Shown piece after piece: positions 53,496-62,299 of a stretch of 64,000 nt of DNA; the first letter of the stretch is position 1; the number at the start of each line of letters is the position of its first letter. Source of the DNA: Danxiaibacter flavus. Lineage in GTDB: Bacteria > Bacteroidota > Bacteroidia > Chitinophagales > Chitinophagaceae. The stretch is taken from contig NZ_JAULBC010000007.1 in the NCBI RefSeq assembly GCF_041060425.1, positions 434,001-498,000 of the forward strand, written 5' to 3'. The position numbers and the translations under genes are program-made. The notes under the pieces were generated by a model. The model searched no databases and was not told where the DNA came from. It was given only the letters and a program-made list of their open reading frames with translations.

Positions 53496-54455
53496 ATGAA
53501 TTTATCGCTTGTAATTCCACTATATAACGAAGACGAATCTTTACCGGAACTGGCCGATTGGATTGTGCGTGTTGTTACTGCTCATAATTATTCCTACGAG
53601 ATTATTATGGTGGATGACGGAAGCGTTGACAATAGCTGGGCGGTTATAGAAGAGCTATCTTCTAAAAATCCTTGTATCAAAGGCATTAAGTTCCAACGCA
53701 ATTACGGTAAATCAGCGGCGCTGAACGAAGGCTTTAAAGCCGCGCTGGGTGATGTAGTTATTACTATGGATGCTGATATGCAGGATTCTCCTGATGAAAT
53801 TCCTTCACTATATGACCTTATTATGGTTGATGGGTATGATATGATCAGTGGGTGGAAGAAAAAGCGTTTTGATAACACGCTTACCAAGAATATACCTTCT
53901 AAATTTTTTAACTGGGCAACGCGCAAGGCGTCTGGTATTTACCTGCACGACTTCAACTGCGGTTTGAAAGCTTATAAAAACAAAGTGATCAAAAGCATTG
54001 AAGTGTACGGAGAAATGCACCGCTACATTCCGGTGCTGGCTAAGTGGGCCGGATTTAGAAAGATAGGCGAAAAAGTTGTTGAACACAGGGCACGCAAATA
54101 CGGAACCACCAAGTTTGGCTGGGAACGTTTTGTAAATGGCTTTCTTGATCTTACATCCATCATGTTTGTAGGCAAGTATGGCAAAAGACCCATGCATATT
54201 TTTGGCTTTTGGGGAAGCATCTGTTTCTTTCTGGGTTTTATCATGAGCATTTACCTGGTAATAACAAGGTTAATGTATCCCGAGACCGGTTTGAGTAACA
54301 GGCCGCCATTCTACATCGCCTTAACAATAATGATCATTGGCTCACAGTTGTTCCTGGCTGGCTTTATTGGCGAATTAATTTCGCGCAACTCACCCGGCCG
54401 TAATTTTTACCTGATCGAAAAGAAGCTGGGCATTAATAAAACTTCAGCAGAATAA
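53496..54455 (+). CDS. Family 2 glycosyltransferase, DPM1/GtrB-like
   Basis: 319 aa. The N-terminal GT-A domain has VIPLYNEDESLPEL, the metal motif TMDADMQDSP and the nucleotide-binding VDDGSVDNSW. Two C-terminal membrane helices (GFWGSICFFLGFIMSIYLV and FYIALTIMIIGSQLFLAGFI) followed by RNSPGRNFYLIEKKLG are typical of polyprenol-phosphate sugar transferases. It likely moves a sugar onto a lipid carrier. A second glycosyltransferase gene starts 6 bases downstream. Confidence 0.9.
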   Translation: MNLSLVIPLYNEDESLPELADWIVRVVTAHNYSYEIIMVDDGSVDNSWAVIEELSSKNPCIKGIKFQRNYGKSAALNEGFKAALGDVVITMDADMQDSPDEIPSLYDLIMVDGYDMISGWKKKRFDNTLTKNIPSKFFNWATRKASGIYLHDFNCGLKAYKNKVIKSIEVYGEMHRYIPVLAKWAGFRKIGEKVVEHRARKYGTTKFGWERFVNGFLDLTSIMFVGKYGKRPMHIFGFWGSICFFLGFIMSIYLVITRLMYPETGLSNRPPFYIALTIMIIGSQLFLAGFIGELISRNSPGRNFYLIEKKLGINKTSAE

Positions 54456-54461
54456 TAAGGC

Positions 54462-55595
54462 ATGCAGAAAGTAGTGATCATAGGTTCCGCACACCCGCTG
54501 CGTGGCGGTGGCATTGCCACTTTTAATGAAAGGCTTGCAAGGCAATTTCAGACGGAGGGTTGTGACACTACTATCTACACTTTTTCGCTGCAATACCCTT
54601 CATTTCTTTTTCCCGGATCATCGCAGTATTCAACAGAGCCTGCGCCAACAGATCTGAATATTAAAGTTGCCATCAATTCCATCAATCCATTTAACTGGAT
54701 CAAAGTTGGAAACGAAATAAAAAAATTGCGTCCCGATGTTGTTGTGGTTCGTTATTGGCTACCCTTTATGGGACCTTGTCTTGGAACCATTCTTCGCATC
54801 ATCAAAAAGAACAGGCATACAAGAATCGTTTGTATTGCGGATAATGTAATTCCGCACGAAAAACGTCCGGGTGACAAACCGTTTACAAAATACTTTGTAA
54901 AGCCCGTTGATGCATTTATCACTTTAAGTGAAAAAGTGCTGAACGATTTGAAACTGTTTACATCAAAACCTGCGAGGCTTGTACTTCATCCGCTGTACGA
55001 TAATTTTGGTGAACAGGTACCCCAGGAAGAGGCAAGAAAACACCTGGGATTACCACTCAATGATAAGATCATCCTTTTCTTTGGTTTTATCAGAAAATAC
55101 AAAGGACTGGACCTGCTGTTGCAAGCAATGGCAAATGAAGAAATAAAAGCTGCCGGCATCAAATTATTAATCGCCGGTGAATTTTATGAGGACAAAGCAG
55201 CTTACGATCAACTAATTCAACAACTGCAGATCCGGGACAGACTGATCCTGAAAACGGACTTCATTACAGACAGTGAAGTAAGATATTATTTAAGTGCAGC
55301 GGATTTTGTTATTCAGCCCTACAAGAATGCAACACAAAGTGGCGTTACGCCCCTCGCCTATCATTTCGAGAAACCAATGATGGTTACTAACGTAGGTGGC
55401 TTGGCGTCGTTTGTCCCCGATGGAAAAGCCGGTCTCATCGCCGAACCCAACGCACAGGACATCGCCGAAAAAATTCTGCACCTCTACCAGCTCGGCCCCG
55501 CCCACTTCCTACCCGGCCTCCGAGAAGAAAAAAAGAAGTACAGTTGGAGTGTGTTGACAGCCGCAATCTTCGATGAATTGAAAATTGAAAGTTGA
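54462..55595 (+). CDS. Family 4 (GT-B) glycosyltransferase
   Basis: 377 aa. N-terminal glycine-rich loop AHPLRGGGIATFNERLA and C-terminal donor-site region ILFFGFIRKYKGLDLLLQAM with QSGVTPLAYHFEKPMMVTNVGGL, where the E of the usual Ex7E motif is replaced by Gln/Ser context typical for some GT4 members. No membrane helix. It is co-oriented and closely spaced with the GT2 gene, suggesting a surface polysaccharide or glycolipid role. Confidence 0.88.
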   Translation: MQKVVIIGSAHPLRGGGIATFNERLARQFQTEGCDTTIYTFSLQYPSFLFPGSSQYSTEPAPTDLNIKVAINSINPFNWIKVGNEIKKLRPDVVVVRYWLPFMGPCLGTILRIIKKNRHTRIVCIADNVIPHEKRPGDKPFTKYFVKPVDAFITLSEKVLNDLKLFTSKPARLVLHPLYDNFGEQVPQEEARKHLGLPLNDKIILFFGFIRKYKGLDLLLQAMANEEIKAAGIKLLIAGEFYEDKAAYDQLIQQLQIRDRLILKTDFITDSEVRYYLSAADFVIQPYKNATQSGVTPLAYHFEKPMMVTNVGGLASFVPDGKAGLIAEPNAQDIAEKILHLYQLGPAHFLPGLREEKKKYSWSVLTAAIFDELKIES

Positions 55596-55695
55596 CAATT
55601 GAAAATGAGGGCAAGGTATTAGGCGTCAGGTTTCAGGTTTCAGGTGTGTGAATTGAAAATTGAAAGTTGAAAATTGAAAATGTAGGTAACTACCA
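55580..55695. repeat. Degenerate TTGAAAATTGAAAG-type short repeats
   Basis: Overlapping words TTGAAAATTGAAAGTTGA at the end of the glycosyltransferase gene and again at 55650-55680, with AGGTTTCAGGTTTCAGG at 55626-55642. The same words recur at 60288-60320. Confidence 0.7.
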
Positions 55696-55931
55696 GGTTT
55701 CAGGCTCAAACTAATGCATAGTAGACCGCAAATTTAAAAGCTCTGCAAAAAGTTAAGGCTTGGTGATCTTTAGCGCATTAGCGCCTCCTTTAATTATCCA
55801 AATTCTTTGTGCCCCTTAGTGTCCTTGGTGTCTTCGTGCCCGCCCGTGCCGGATCGGACGGGTTTCAAATCAATTTTCACGGCCCTGTCCGCCTTAAAAT
55901 TCAAAATTATCTATCCGCTTGCGGCGCCCGT

Positions 55932-56160
55932 ACTTCGTACCTCGTAATTCGTACTTAAATATCACATTTCGTACTAAAAACATCTGGTCGCCCCACATCC
56001 TACATCGTACATCTAACATCGTACATATCCTTACTTCGTACCTCGTAATTCGTACTTAAAAATCTTATTCCGTACCAAAAACATCCGGCCGCCTCACATC
56101 CGACATCGTACACCTAACATCGTACATCTCCCCCACATCGTACATCTAACATCGTACATT
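55932..56160. repeat. 101-base tandem duplication built of GTAC-rich words
   Basis: Two diverged copies begin at 55932 and 56033 with CTTCGTACCTCGTAATTCGT; a partial third ends near 56160. Inside is the word CGTACATCTAACATCGTACA, which also makes up the repeats upstream of the aldehyde dehydrogenase gene. Confidence 0.75.
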
Positions 56161-56165
56161 ATAGC

Positions 56166-56173
56166 TATCTTTG
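56166..56173 (+). promoter_or_regulatory. Candidate -7 box upstream of gmhA
   Basis: TATCTTTG, an exact match to TAnnTTTG, 24 bases before ATG 56198 and directly after the repeat tract. Confidence 0.5.
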
Positions 56174-56197
56174 CCGTTCTCTAAATTTTTTTCTAAT

Positions 56198-56773
56198 ATG
56201 AGCGATTTAATCAAGAGCATTATCAACGCGTCAATTGAAGTGAAGCAGCAGATTGTGAAAGATGAGCAAATGATCCGGACCATTGAGGATGTTGTAAATA
56301 AAATAACCTCGGCCTTTAAAAACGGAAAGAAAGTACTGTTCTGCGGTAATGGCGGCAGCGCTGCAGACGCGCAACACCTGGCAGCAGAGTTTTCCGGACG
56401 TTTTTATAAGAACAGGGCCGCTCTTCCCGCTGAGGCATTGCATTGCAACACGTCTTACCTTACTGCCGTTGCAAATGACTATAGCTATGATGTAATTTAT
56501 GCACGACTGGTTGAAGGCACTGCTGTTGAAGGCGATGTATTGATTGGCCTGAGTACGTCTGGCAATTCTCCCAATATTGTTAAAGCTTTTGAAGTTGCGC
56601 GTGAGAAAAAGGTAATCACCATTGGCTTTACAGGCCTCACAGGCGGCGCAATGAAGGAACTAAGCGACTATCTGTTCAATGTACCAGCTACAGATACTCC
56701 CAGGATACAGGAAAGCCATATTTTAATTGGTCACATTATTTGCCAGTTGGTGGAAGAAAAAGTTTTTAGTTAA
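56198..56773 (+). CDS. gmhA: D-sedoheptulose 7-phosphate isomerase
   Basis: 191 aa from ATG 56198. SIS-domain sugar isomerase: FCGNGGSAADAQHLAAEFSGRF is the phosphate-binding start of GmhA, followed by GLSTSGNSPNIVKAFEVA and ESHILIGHIICQLVE. It converts sedoheptulose 7-phosphate into heptose 7-phosphate for lipopolysaccharide or glycan heptose. gmhB follows after 39 bases. A longer frame from 56171 has no family support. Confidence 0.92.
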   Translation: MSDLIKSIINASIEVKQQIVKDEQMIRTIEDVVNKITSAFKNGKKVLFCGNGGSAADAQHLAAEFSGRFYKNRAALPAEALHCNTSYLTAVANDYSYDVIYARLVEGTAVEGDVLIGLSTSGNSPNIVKAFEVAREKKVITIGFTGLTGGAMKELSDYLFNVPATDTPRIQESHILIGHIICQLVEEKVFS

Positions 56774-56812
56774 CCACGTATTCTAAAGTATTAACAAAGC
56801 AGCAATTTTTTT

Positions 56813-57367
56813 ATGGCAAAACATATTGTGGACAAGACCTGGACTTTATTTCTTGACAGGGACGGTGTTATTAACAGAGACAAAGTTGGCGACTATATAA
56901 GAAATGTGAGTGAGTTCTTTTTTATGGATGGCGTGCTGGAATCATTAAAAGCTTTTAATGAGCAGTTCGGCACAATAGTGATCGTCACCAACCAAAAAGG
57001 TGTTGGCAGAGGGTTAATGTCACAGGAAGATCTGGATGAGATCCACCAGTTTATGTTGAGCCAGATTGAGCATGCCGGCGGTAGAATCGATAAAATATAT
57101 TTCTGTAAAGACTTGTCCGATGAAAGCCCCAACCGTAAGCCCAATCCTGGTATGGCTTTCCAGGCTAAAACGGATTTTCCCTCTATCGATTTCAAAAAAA
57201 GCATAATGGTTGGCAACAAATTGTCAGATATGCAGTTTGGTAAAAGTGCCGGTATAGTTACCACTGTGTTTTTATCTACAACCGATCCCGAAACGCCGTT
57301 TCCACATCCATTGATAGACGAACGCTATGAAAGTCTGCAGCAGTTTGCAGAGACGGTTAGCAATTAA
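56813..57367 (+). CDS. gmhB: D-glycero-D-manno-heptose 1,7-bisphosphate 7-phosphatase
   Basis: 184 aa HAD-family phosphatase. Nucleophile motif FLDRDGVINRD with both aspartates, motif II IVVTNQKGVGRG, and SIMVGNKLSDMQFGKSAG (motif IV; the usual D-D pair is reduced to one Asp). A cysteine in FCKDLSDESPNRKP remains of the GmhB zinc loop, in which most ligands are missing. It acts after GmhA and a kinase (not in this window) in the heptose pathway. Confidence 0.88.
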   Translation: MAKHIVDKTWTLFLDRDGVINRDKVGDYIRNVSEFFFMDGVLESLKAFNEQFGTIVIVTNQKGVGRGLMSQEDLDEIHQFMLSQIEHAGGRIDKIYFCKDLSDESPNRKPNPGMAFQAKTDFPSIDFKKSIMVGNKLSDMQFGKSAGIVTTVFLSTTDPETPFPHPLIDERYESLQQFAETVSN

Positions 57368-57513
57368 TTTACCGGCAACAAGCCGTTGACTATCAACATA
57401 AAGTCGCCCACGGTTATGCCTTTGTGCTTCTAACAAATAAAAACATAAAATTTGCTTGTAGCACCAATTTTGGGCGTTGGTTTGCTAACATTGCACTGTT
57501 TAAGGTAAGCAAT

Positions 57514-58473
57514 ATGCAAAAAATCATTATTCTTCTGTTCTGCCTGGTTTCTTTAAATGGACTGCTTGCTCAAAGATTGTCTAATGAAAATTTTCAGCAC
57601 CTGAAAGTTGAAGAAGATACTTTGAAAACGCTGTCGAAGAAAATGATCTTTGATATAGACGCTACCAATCGCTTTCAGGCCGACAGCGCTTTTACCCGTG
57701 CATTTGTGCGAGCATTGCGCGTGCCCAACTCGTTCAATTTCCCTTTTGATTCCGTTATAACTATTTCAAAACTATATCCTCAGGACAGCTCATTCAGGAT
57801 CTTTAGCTGGCAATACCAGAAAGATGAAGATCATTTCCGCCAGCGTGGTGCCATACAGATGAAAACGGCAGATGGAAGCCTGAAACTGTTTCCATTAATT
57901 GACATGTCTGAGTTTACGGCCAATCCAACAGATTCAGTGAGAACGCCGCGCAACTGGATCGGCGCCATTTACTACGGCATGGTGACCAAAACTGCTGGCA
58001 ACAAAAAATTCTATACACTTTTCGGTTACGACGATAACAACATCCGCAGTACAAAAAAATGGCTGGACGTATTACAATTTGATGATGCAGGCAATCCATT
58101 ATTCGGCGGCAAATTTTTCGATTACAAAGAAGATAGTTTAAAACCGGCGCAGCCTGCATATCGCTTCTGTCTTGAGTTTAAGAAGGATGGTCGTGCCAGG
58201 ATGGTATATGACGAGGAGTTAGATATGATCATTTTTGATCACCTGATCAGTGAGCAGAATGACCTGAGCAAAAAATTTACCCTCATCCCGGACGGCGATT
58301 ATGAAGGCTTTAAATGGACCAACGGCAAATGGGTTCATGTAAGTAAGGTTTTTAACCAGCAATTGAAAGACGGCGAAGCTCCGCTCCCCGATCCTATCAA
58401 AGATGATCAGGGCAATAATAACGAAATAAAGCTCGAGCAGCGGTCGCTGAAGAATAAGGCGAAGAAGAACTAG
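57514..58473 (+). CDS. Secreted conserved unknown protein
   Basis: 319 aa from ATG 57514 with a short signal peptide (IIILLFCLVSLNGLLAQ). Mature protein of mixed alpha/beta character with FSWQYQKDEDHFRQRGAIQM, NWIGAIYYGMVTK, FYTLFGYDDNN and ARMVYDEELDMIIFDHL, a combination frequent in uncharacterised Bacteroidota periplasmic proteins. The C-terminus is charged and disordered. Function unknown. It lies 146 bases downstream of gmhB. Confidence 0.72.
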   Translation: MQKIIILLFCLVSLNGLLAQRLSNENFQHLKVEEDTLKTLSKKMIFDIDATNRFQADSAFTRAFVRALRVPNSFNFPFDSVITISKLYPQDSSFRIFSWQYQKDEDHFRQRGAIQMKTADGSLKLFPLIDMSEFTANPTDSVRTPRNWIGAIYYGMVTKTAGNKKFYTLFGYDDNNIRSTKKWLDVLQFDDAGNPLFGGKFFDYKEDSLKPAQPAYRFCLEFKKDGRARMVYDEELDMIIFDHLISEQNDLSKKFTLIPDGDYEGFKWTNGKWVHVSKVFNQQLKDGEAPLPDPIKDDQGNNNEIKLEQRSLKNKAKKN

Positions 58474-58604
58474 GGAATTTGAAATTTGAGATTTGAAATG
58501 TTCGGTTGCGGCCACCAAACCAATAGTACCGGCAACTCAACCGGGCTGGCTGAAATACAGCTACACAGAGCAGTTGAATTTCCACTAAATCATGCATCTT
58601 CTCT

Positions 58605-58715
58605 ACATCGTACACCGTACATCTAACATTGTACATTGCATCACATCGTACACCGTACATCTAACATCGTACATTGCATCACATCTTACACCGTACATCT
58701 AACATCGTACATTGA
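58605..58715. repeat. Three tandem copies of a 38-base unit
   Basis: Copies start at 58605, 58643 and 58681, nearly identical, each containing CGTACATCTAACATCGTACA (or one-base variants). The first copies end in TTGCATC. They lie 40 bases before the aldehyde dehydrogenase start. Confidence 0.85.
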
Positions 58716-58731
58716 TTTGCCCCGACTTTCC

Positions 58732-58739
58732 TATCTTGC
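58732..58739 (+). promoter_or_regulatory. Candidate -7 box of the aldehyde dehydrogenase gene
   Basis: TATCTTGC, identical to the box before the dihydroorotase-like gene, 17 bases before ATG 58757. Confidence 0.4.
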
Positions 58740-58756
58740 AAATTCAATATTTCCGT

Positions 58757-60283
58757 ATGAAAGAAATACTATCCCGGTTAAATATACAGGAACACAATAG
58801 CGGCTCATCTACAGGTAACGAGTGGCTGGAAAGCAGTGGCGAGGTAATTGATTCCTTCTCTCCTGTTGACGGCAAACTGATCGCCTCAGTTCAATCTACT
58901 GACAGAGCTGCTTATCAGCAGATTGTGCTCAAGGCACAGGAAGCATTTGCCGTTTGGCGCCAGGTGCCAGCTCCGCGTCGCGGCGAGATTGTTCGCCAGA
59001 TTGGTGAAGCGCTTCGTGAAAAAAAAGAAGATCTCGGAAAACTGGTGAGCTATGAAATGGGCAAAAGCCTGCAGGAGGGTTATGGAGAGGTACAGGAAAT
59101 GATTGATATCTGCGATTTCGCTGTAGGACTTTCACGCCAGTTATACGGCTTAACAATGCACAGTGAGCGGCCGGGCCACCGCATGTATGAGCAATGGCAT
59201 CCATTAGGTATTGTAGGCATTATTTCAGCATTTAATTTTCCTGTTGCGGTATGGAGCTGGAACAGTATGCTGGCATGGATCTGCGGAAATGTCTGTATTT
59301 GGAAGCCCAGTGAAAAAACACCTCTTTGCGGTATTGCTTGTCAGCAGATAGTGGCAGAAGTATTTAAAAAGAACGATATACCGGAAGGCGTTTGTTCCCT
59401 GATACAGGGAGGAAGAGATGTGGGTGAATGGATGTCAAAGGATACGAACGTTCCATTGATCTCTGCCACCGGTTCTACAAGAATGGGGAAAGCAATAGCC
59501 TCTGCCGTTGCAGCCCGTTTAGGTAAATCTATTCTTGAATTGGGCGGCAACAATGCAATTATCATTTCTCAGCATGCAGATCTCGATATGTCGCTGATTG
59601 GCTGTGTGTTTGGCGCCGTGGGGACTGCAGGTCAGCGCTGCACTTCCACAAGAAGATTAATTATACACGAATCTGTTTACGACTCATTCAAAGAGAAACT
59701 GGTAAAAGCATACGCGCAATTACGTATCGGCAATCCGTTGGATGAACACAATCATGTCGGTCCGTTAATTGATAAAGATGCCGTAAAGCTTTATTTATAT
59801 TCCATCGACCAGTGTAAGCAACAAGGCGGCAGGTTTGCCGTAGAAGGCGGTGTATTGAACGGCGACGCTTACGAAAGCGGTTGTTATGTAAAGCCCTGTA
59901 TTGCTGAGGTTACAAACGATATGCAGATAGTTCAACACGAAACTTTCGCACCGATTTTGTACCTGATGAAATACAATACCATCTCTGATGCTATCGCACA
60001 GCAGAACAATGTTCCGCAAGGATTATCATCCGCCATCATGACCGTTAACATGCGGGAAGCTGAAGAATTTCTGTCGCATGCGGGAAGTGATTGCGGCATA
60101 GCCAACGTGAACATCGGAACCAGCGGCGCTGAAATAGGTGGCGCATTTGGTGGTGAAAAAGAAACCGGCGGCGGTCGCGAAAGCGGCTCTGATGCATGGA
60201 AAGCCTACATGCGCAGGCAAACCAACACCATCAACTGGAGCACTAAATTGCCATTAGCGCAGGGGATTAAATTCGATTTTTAA
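58757..60283 (+). CDS. Aldehyde dehydrogenase, ALDH7 (aminoadipate-semialdehyde) type
   Basis: 508 aa from ATG 58757. Full NAD-dependent ALDH: SAFNFPVAVWSWN and WKPSEKTPLC (cofactor binding), ATGSTRMGKAIA, catalytic Glu in LELGGNNAIII, catalytic Cys in GTAGQRCTSTRRL. GGAFGGEKETGGGRESGSDAWK near the C-terminus is characteristic of the ALDH7/AmaB group that oxidises 2-aminoadipate 6-semialdehyde in lysine breakdown. The substrate is inferred from this family. Confidence 0.9.
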   Translation: MKEILSRLNIQEHNSGSSTGNEWLESSGEVIDSFSPVDGKLIASVQSTDRAAYQQIVLKAQEAFAVWRQVPAPRRGEIVRQIGEALREKKEDLGKLVSYEMGKSLQEGYGEVQEMIDICDFAVGLSRQLYGLTMHSERPGHRMYEQWHPLGIVGIISAFNFPVAVWSWNSMLAWICGNVCIWKPSEKTPLCGIACQQIVAEVFKKNDIPEGVCSLIQGGRDVGEWMSKDTNVPLISATGSTRMGKAIASAVAARLGKSILELGGNNAIIISQHADLDMSLIGCVFGAVGTAGQRCTSTRRLIIHESVYDSFKEKLVKAYAQLRIGNPLDEHNHVGPLIDKDAVKLYLYSIDQCKQQGGRFAVEGGVLNGDAYESGCYVKPCIAEVTNDMQIVQHETFAPILYLMKYNTISDAIAQQNNVPQGLSSAIMTVNMREAEEFLSHAGSDCGIANVNIGTSGAEIGGAFGGEKETGGGRESGSDAWKAYMRRQTNTINWSTKLPLAQGIKFDF

Positions 60284-60424
60284 TTAATTGACAATTGAAA
60301 AGTGAAAATTGAAAATGAGGGCGGGTACATTTAGTTTCATTTGCACATGCCTTCATTCGCACATTTGCACATTTACACATTTGCACATTTATATTGCACA
60401 TTCACTAATTCGCACATTTATACC
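60284..60424. repeat. GCACATTTGCACATTT-type short repeats before the peptidase gene
   Basis: At least six partial units of (T/A)(C/T)(A/G)CACATTT between 60340 and 60421, preceded by AATTGAAAA words at 60288-60316. They reach the peptidase start codon within a few bases. Confidence 0.75.
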
Positions 60425-61891
60425 ATGAGAAAATCACTGACTGCTTTAGCATGTTTTGCATGCGCAACATCTTTTGTATCGGCCCAGGAGAAATCAGACT
60501 GGCCTGAAGTTTTTAAGCAAATCAATACAGAGGTTCAAACAAACTCCAAAGCTTATTCCACTTTAAGGGATGCGACTTCTACCATTGGTCACAGACTTAC
60601 AGGATCTCCCAACGGAAAAAAGGCTGAAGATTACGCATTCAATCTGCTTAAATCATACGGCTTCACAGACGTACGCTATCAGCCATTTGAAGTAGAAAGC
60701 TGGAGCCGTGGCACATTGCAGGTTGGCATCGGTTCATCGCTGCAAAGTTTGCAACCTGTTAAATCTGTTTCGCTGGCGCATGCGCCTGTTAAAGCAGATG
60801 TGAGCGGAGAACTGGTGGATATGGGCAACGGTCTTGAAGCCGATTACGCTGCAAAACCAGAAGCTGTAAAAGGTAAGATCGCGTTGGTTTACCTGGGTGT
60901 ACTACCCGGCTCTGCTCCTGGAACAAAAAGTCTGCACCGTTCTGAAAAAACAGCTATTGCTATTAAATACGGTGCCAAAGGAATCATTGTAATTAACACC
61001 GTGAAAAACGGCGTATTGCTGACAGGAACAGCTTCTGTAACTGGAAAGTTAATTCCTATTCCTGCGGTATGTATTGGCAACGAAGATGGTATGAAACTGA
61101 AAGAATCACTTGCCAAAGGACCGCAGTTTACACGCATAAAGATGACCAATTTCTCCGGCATGATCAAAGCCCGCAATGTAATTGCAACATTGCCGGGAAA
61201 AACTTTGCCAAATGAAAAGATCGTTATCGGAGGACACCTTGATAGCTGGGATCTCGCAACAGGTGCTATTGATAATGGCATTGGATCTTTTTCTGTATTG
61301 GACATGGCAAGAACTTTCCAGGCACTACATCTGCGCCCTGAAAGAACAATCGAGTTCGTAATGTTTATGGGTGAAGAAGAAGGGCTGCTCGGTTCAAAAG
61401 CGTATGTGAATGCTGCAATGAAGGATGGATCTATCAGCAACATCCGCTATATGCTTAATTATGACATGACAAACGATCCAAAAGGTTATAGCTCCAGCGC
61501 TGATGAAACTGAGCCATTGTTCAAATCAATCGGAAACATCGCGCATAATATTGATACTTCATTTACCAACACCTTCAGAAGTGGCGGCGGATTGCACAGC
61601 GATCACCAGCCCTTCATGCTGGAAGGCGTCCCCACCGGCGGCGGAGCGGGTGGTAATCTTCCTAACAACTCCGGCGGCTGCTATCATGCAGATTGTGATG
61701 ACTTTAAAATGGTGGATGAGCAAGGCATGAAAAACACCGTACGCTTCAGTGCAATGCTGGTTTATGGTTTAGCTGATGCAAAAGAAATTCCTGCAAAGCG
61801 ATTAACCGACGAAGAGACAAAAGCCTTCCTGCTGAAAAATAATCTGAAAGAACCATTGAGCATTGCGGGCGAATGGAGATGGAAAGATTAA
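60425..61891 (+). CDS. Secreted M28-family zinc peptidase with PA domain
   Basis: 488 aa from ATG 60425, chosen for its signal peptide (KSLTALACFACATSFVSAQ); an open frame to 60341 only translates the repeats. A protease-associated domain is at about 110-245. Metal ligands of the M28 fold: GGHLDSWDLATGAIDNGIG (His and Asp), MGEEEGLLGSKAY (Glu pair), NYDMTNDPKG (Asp) and NNSGGCYHADCDDFKM (His). Likely an aminopeptidase or carboxypeptidase acting in the periplasm or outside. A terminator follows. Confidence 0.9.
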   Translation: MRKSLTALACFACATSFVSAQEKSDWPEVFKQINTEVQTNSKAYSTLRDATSTIGHRLTGSPNGKKAEDYAFNLLKSYGFTDVRYQPFEVESWSRGTLQVGIGSSLQSLQPVKSVSLAHAPVKADVSGELVDMGNGLEADYAAKPEAVKGKIALVYLGVLPGSAPGTKSLHRSEKTAIAIKYGAKGIIVINTVKNGVLLTGTASVTGKLIPIPAVCIGNEDGMKLKESLAKGPQFTRIKMTNFSGMIKARNVIATLPGKTLPNEKIVIGGHLDSWDLATGAIDNGIGSFSVLDMARTFQALHLRPERTIEFVMFMGEEEGLLGSKAYVNAAMKDGSISNIRYMLNYDMTNDPKGYSSSADETEPLFKSIGNIAHNIDTSFTNTFRSGGGLHSDHQPFMLEGVPTGGGAGGNLPNNSGGCYHADCDDFKMVDEQGMKNTVRFSAMLVYGLADAKEIPAKRLTDEETKAFLLKNNLKEPLSIAGEWRWKD

Positions 61892-61950
61892 GAAGACAGT
61901 AAGATCGTAAGACGCGTAAGACAGTAAGAGGTAAGAAAGGCTAGCGGATG

Positions 61951-61992
61951 AAAACAGGCAGATTTACGATTAACTAACCTGCCTGTTTTTTA
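61951..61992 (+). terminator. Intrinsic terminator after the peptidase gene
   Basis: AAAACAGGCAG (61951-61961) pairs with CTGCCTGTTTT (61979-61989), loop of 17 bases, followed by more T. Confidence 0.8.
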
Positions 61993-62039
61993 TTTGTATA
62001 TCGTATCAAAGACCGCCTATAGGTTTTGATGTTCAATTT

Positions 62040-62299
62040 TTAAACAGCTGAGCTAAAAGCTGATAGCTAAAAAAGACATGTAGGACCGTAAGACAGTAAG
62101 AGGCAAGAATGGTTACCGAATGAAAACAGGCAGATTCAAATTCATGAATCTGCCTGTTTTTTTTTATTAAAATACATAAGACTTTTAGCTACAATTTTGG
62201 TATTCGATCGTGAACAGCCAAGCTGATACCTGACACCTGAAACCTGATACCTGACACCCAATAGCTAAAAGCTGATAGCTGACAGCTAATAGCTAATAG
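62040..62299. repeat. AGCTGATAGCTAA and CTGATACCTGACAC short repeats
   Basis: AGCTAATAGCTAATAGCTAA and relatives at 62043-62072 and 62262-62301, and CTGATACCTGACACCTGAAA at 62223-62258. They run up to the stop codon of the DUF2807 gene, which lies on the minus strand. Confidence 0.7.
62123..62166. terminator. Second, bidirectional terminator
   Basis: Perfect 16-base arms AAAACAGGCAGATTCA (62123-62138) and complement (62145-62160), loop of six, nine T on the plus strand. Together with about 40 preceding bases it is a diverged copy of the terminator segment 175 bases upstream, and it lies between convergent genes. Confidence 0.85.

Noticed and set aside
58605..58715. Regular repeats that could suggest a CRISPR array.
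   Set aside because: The units are contiguous, without unique spacers, and no cas gene is in the window.
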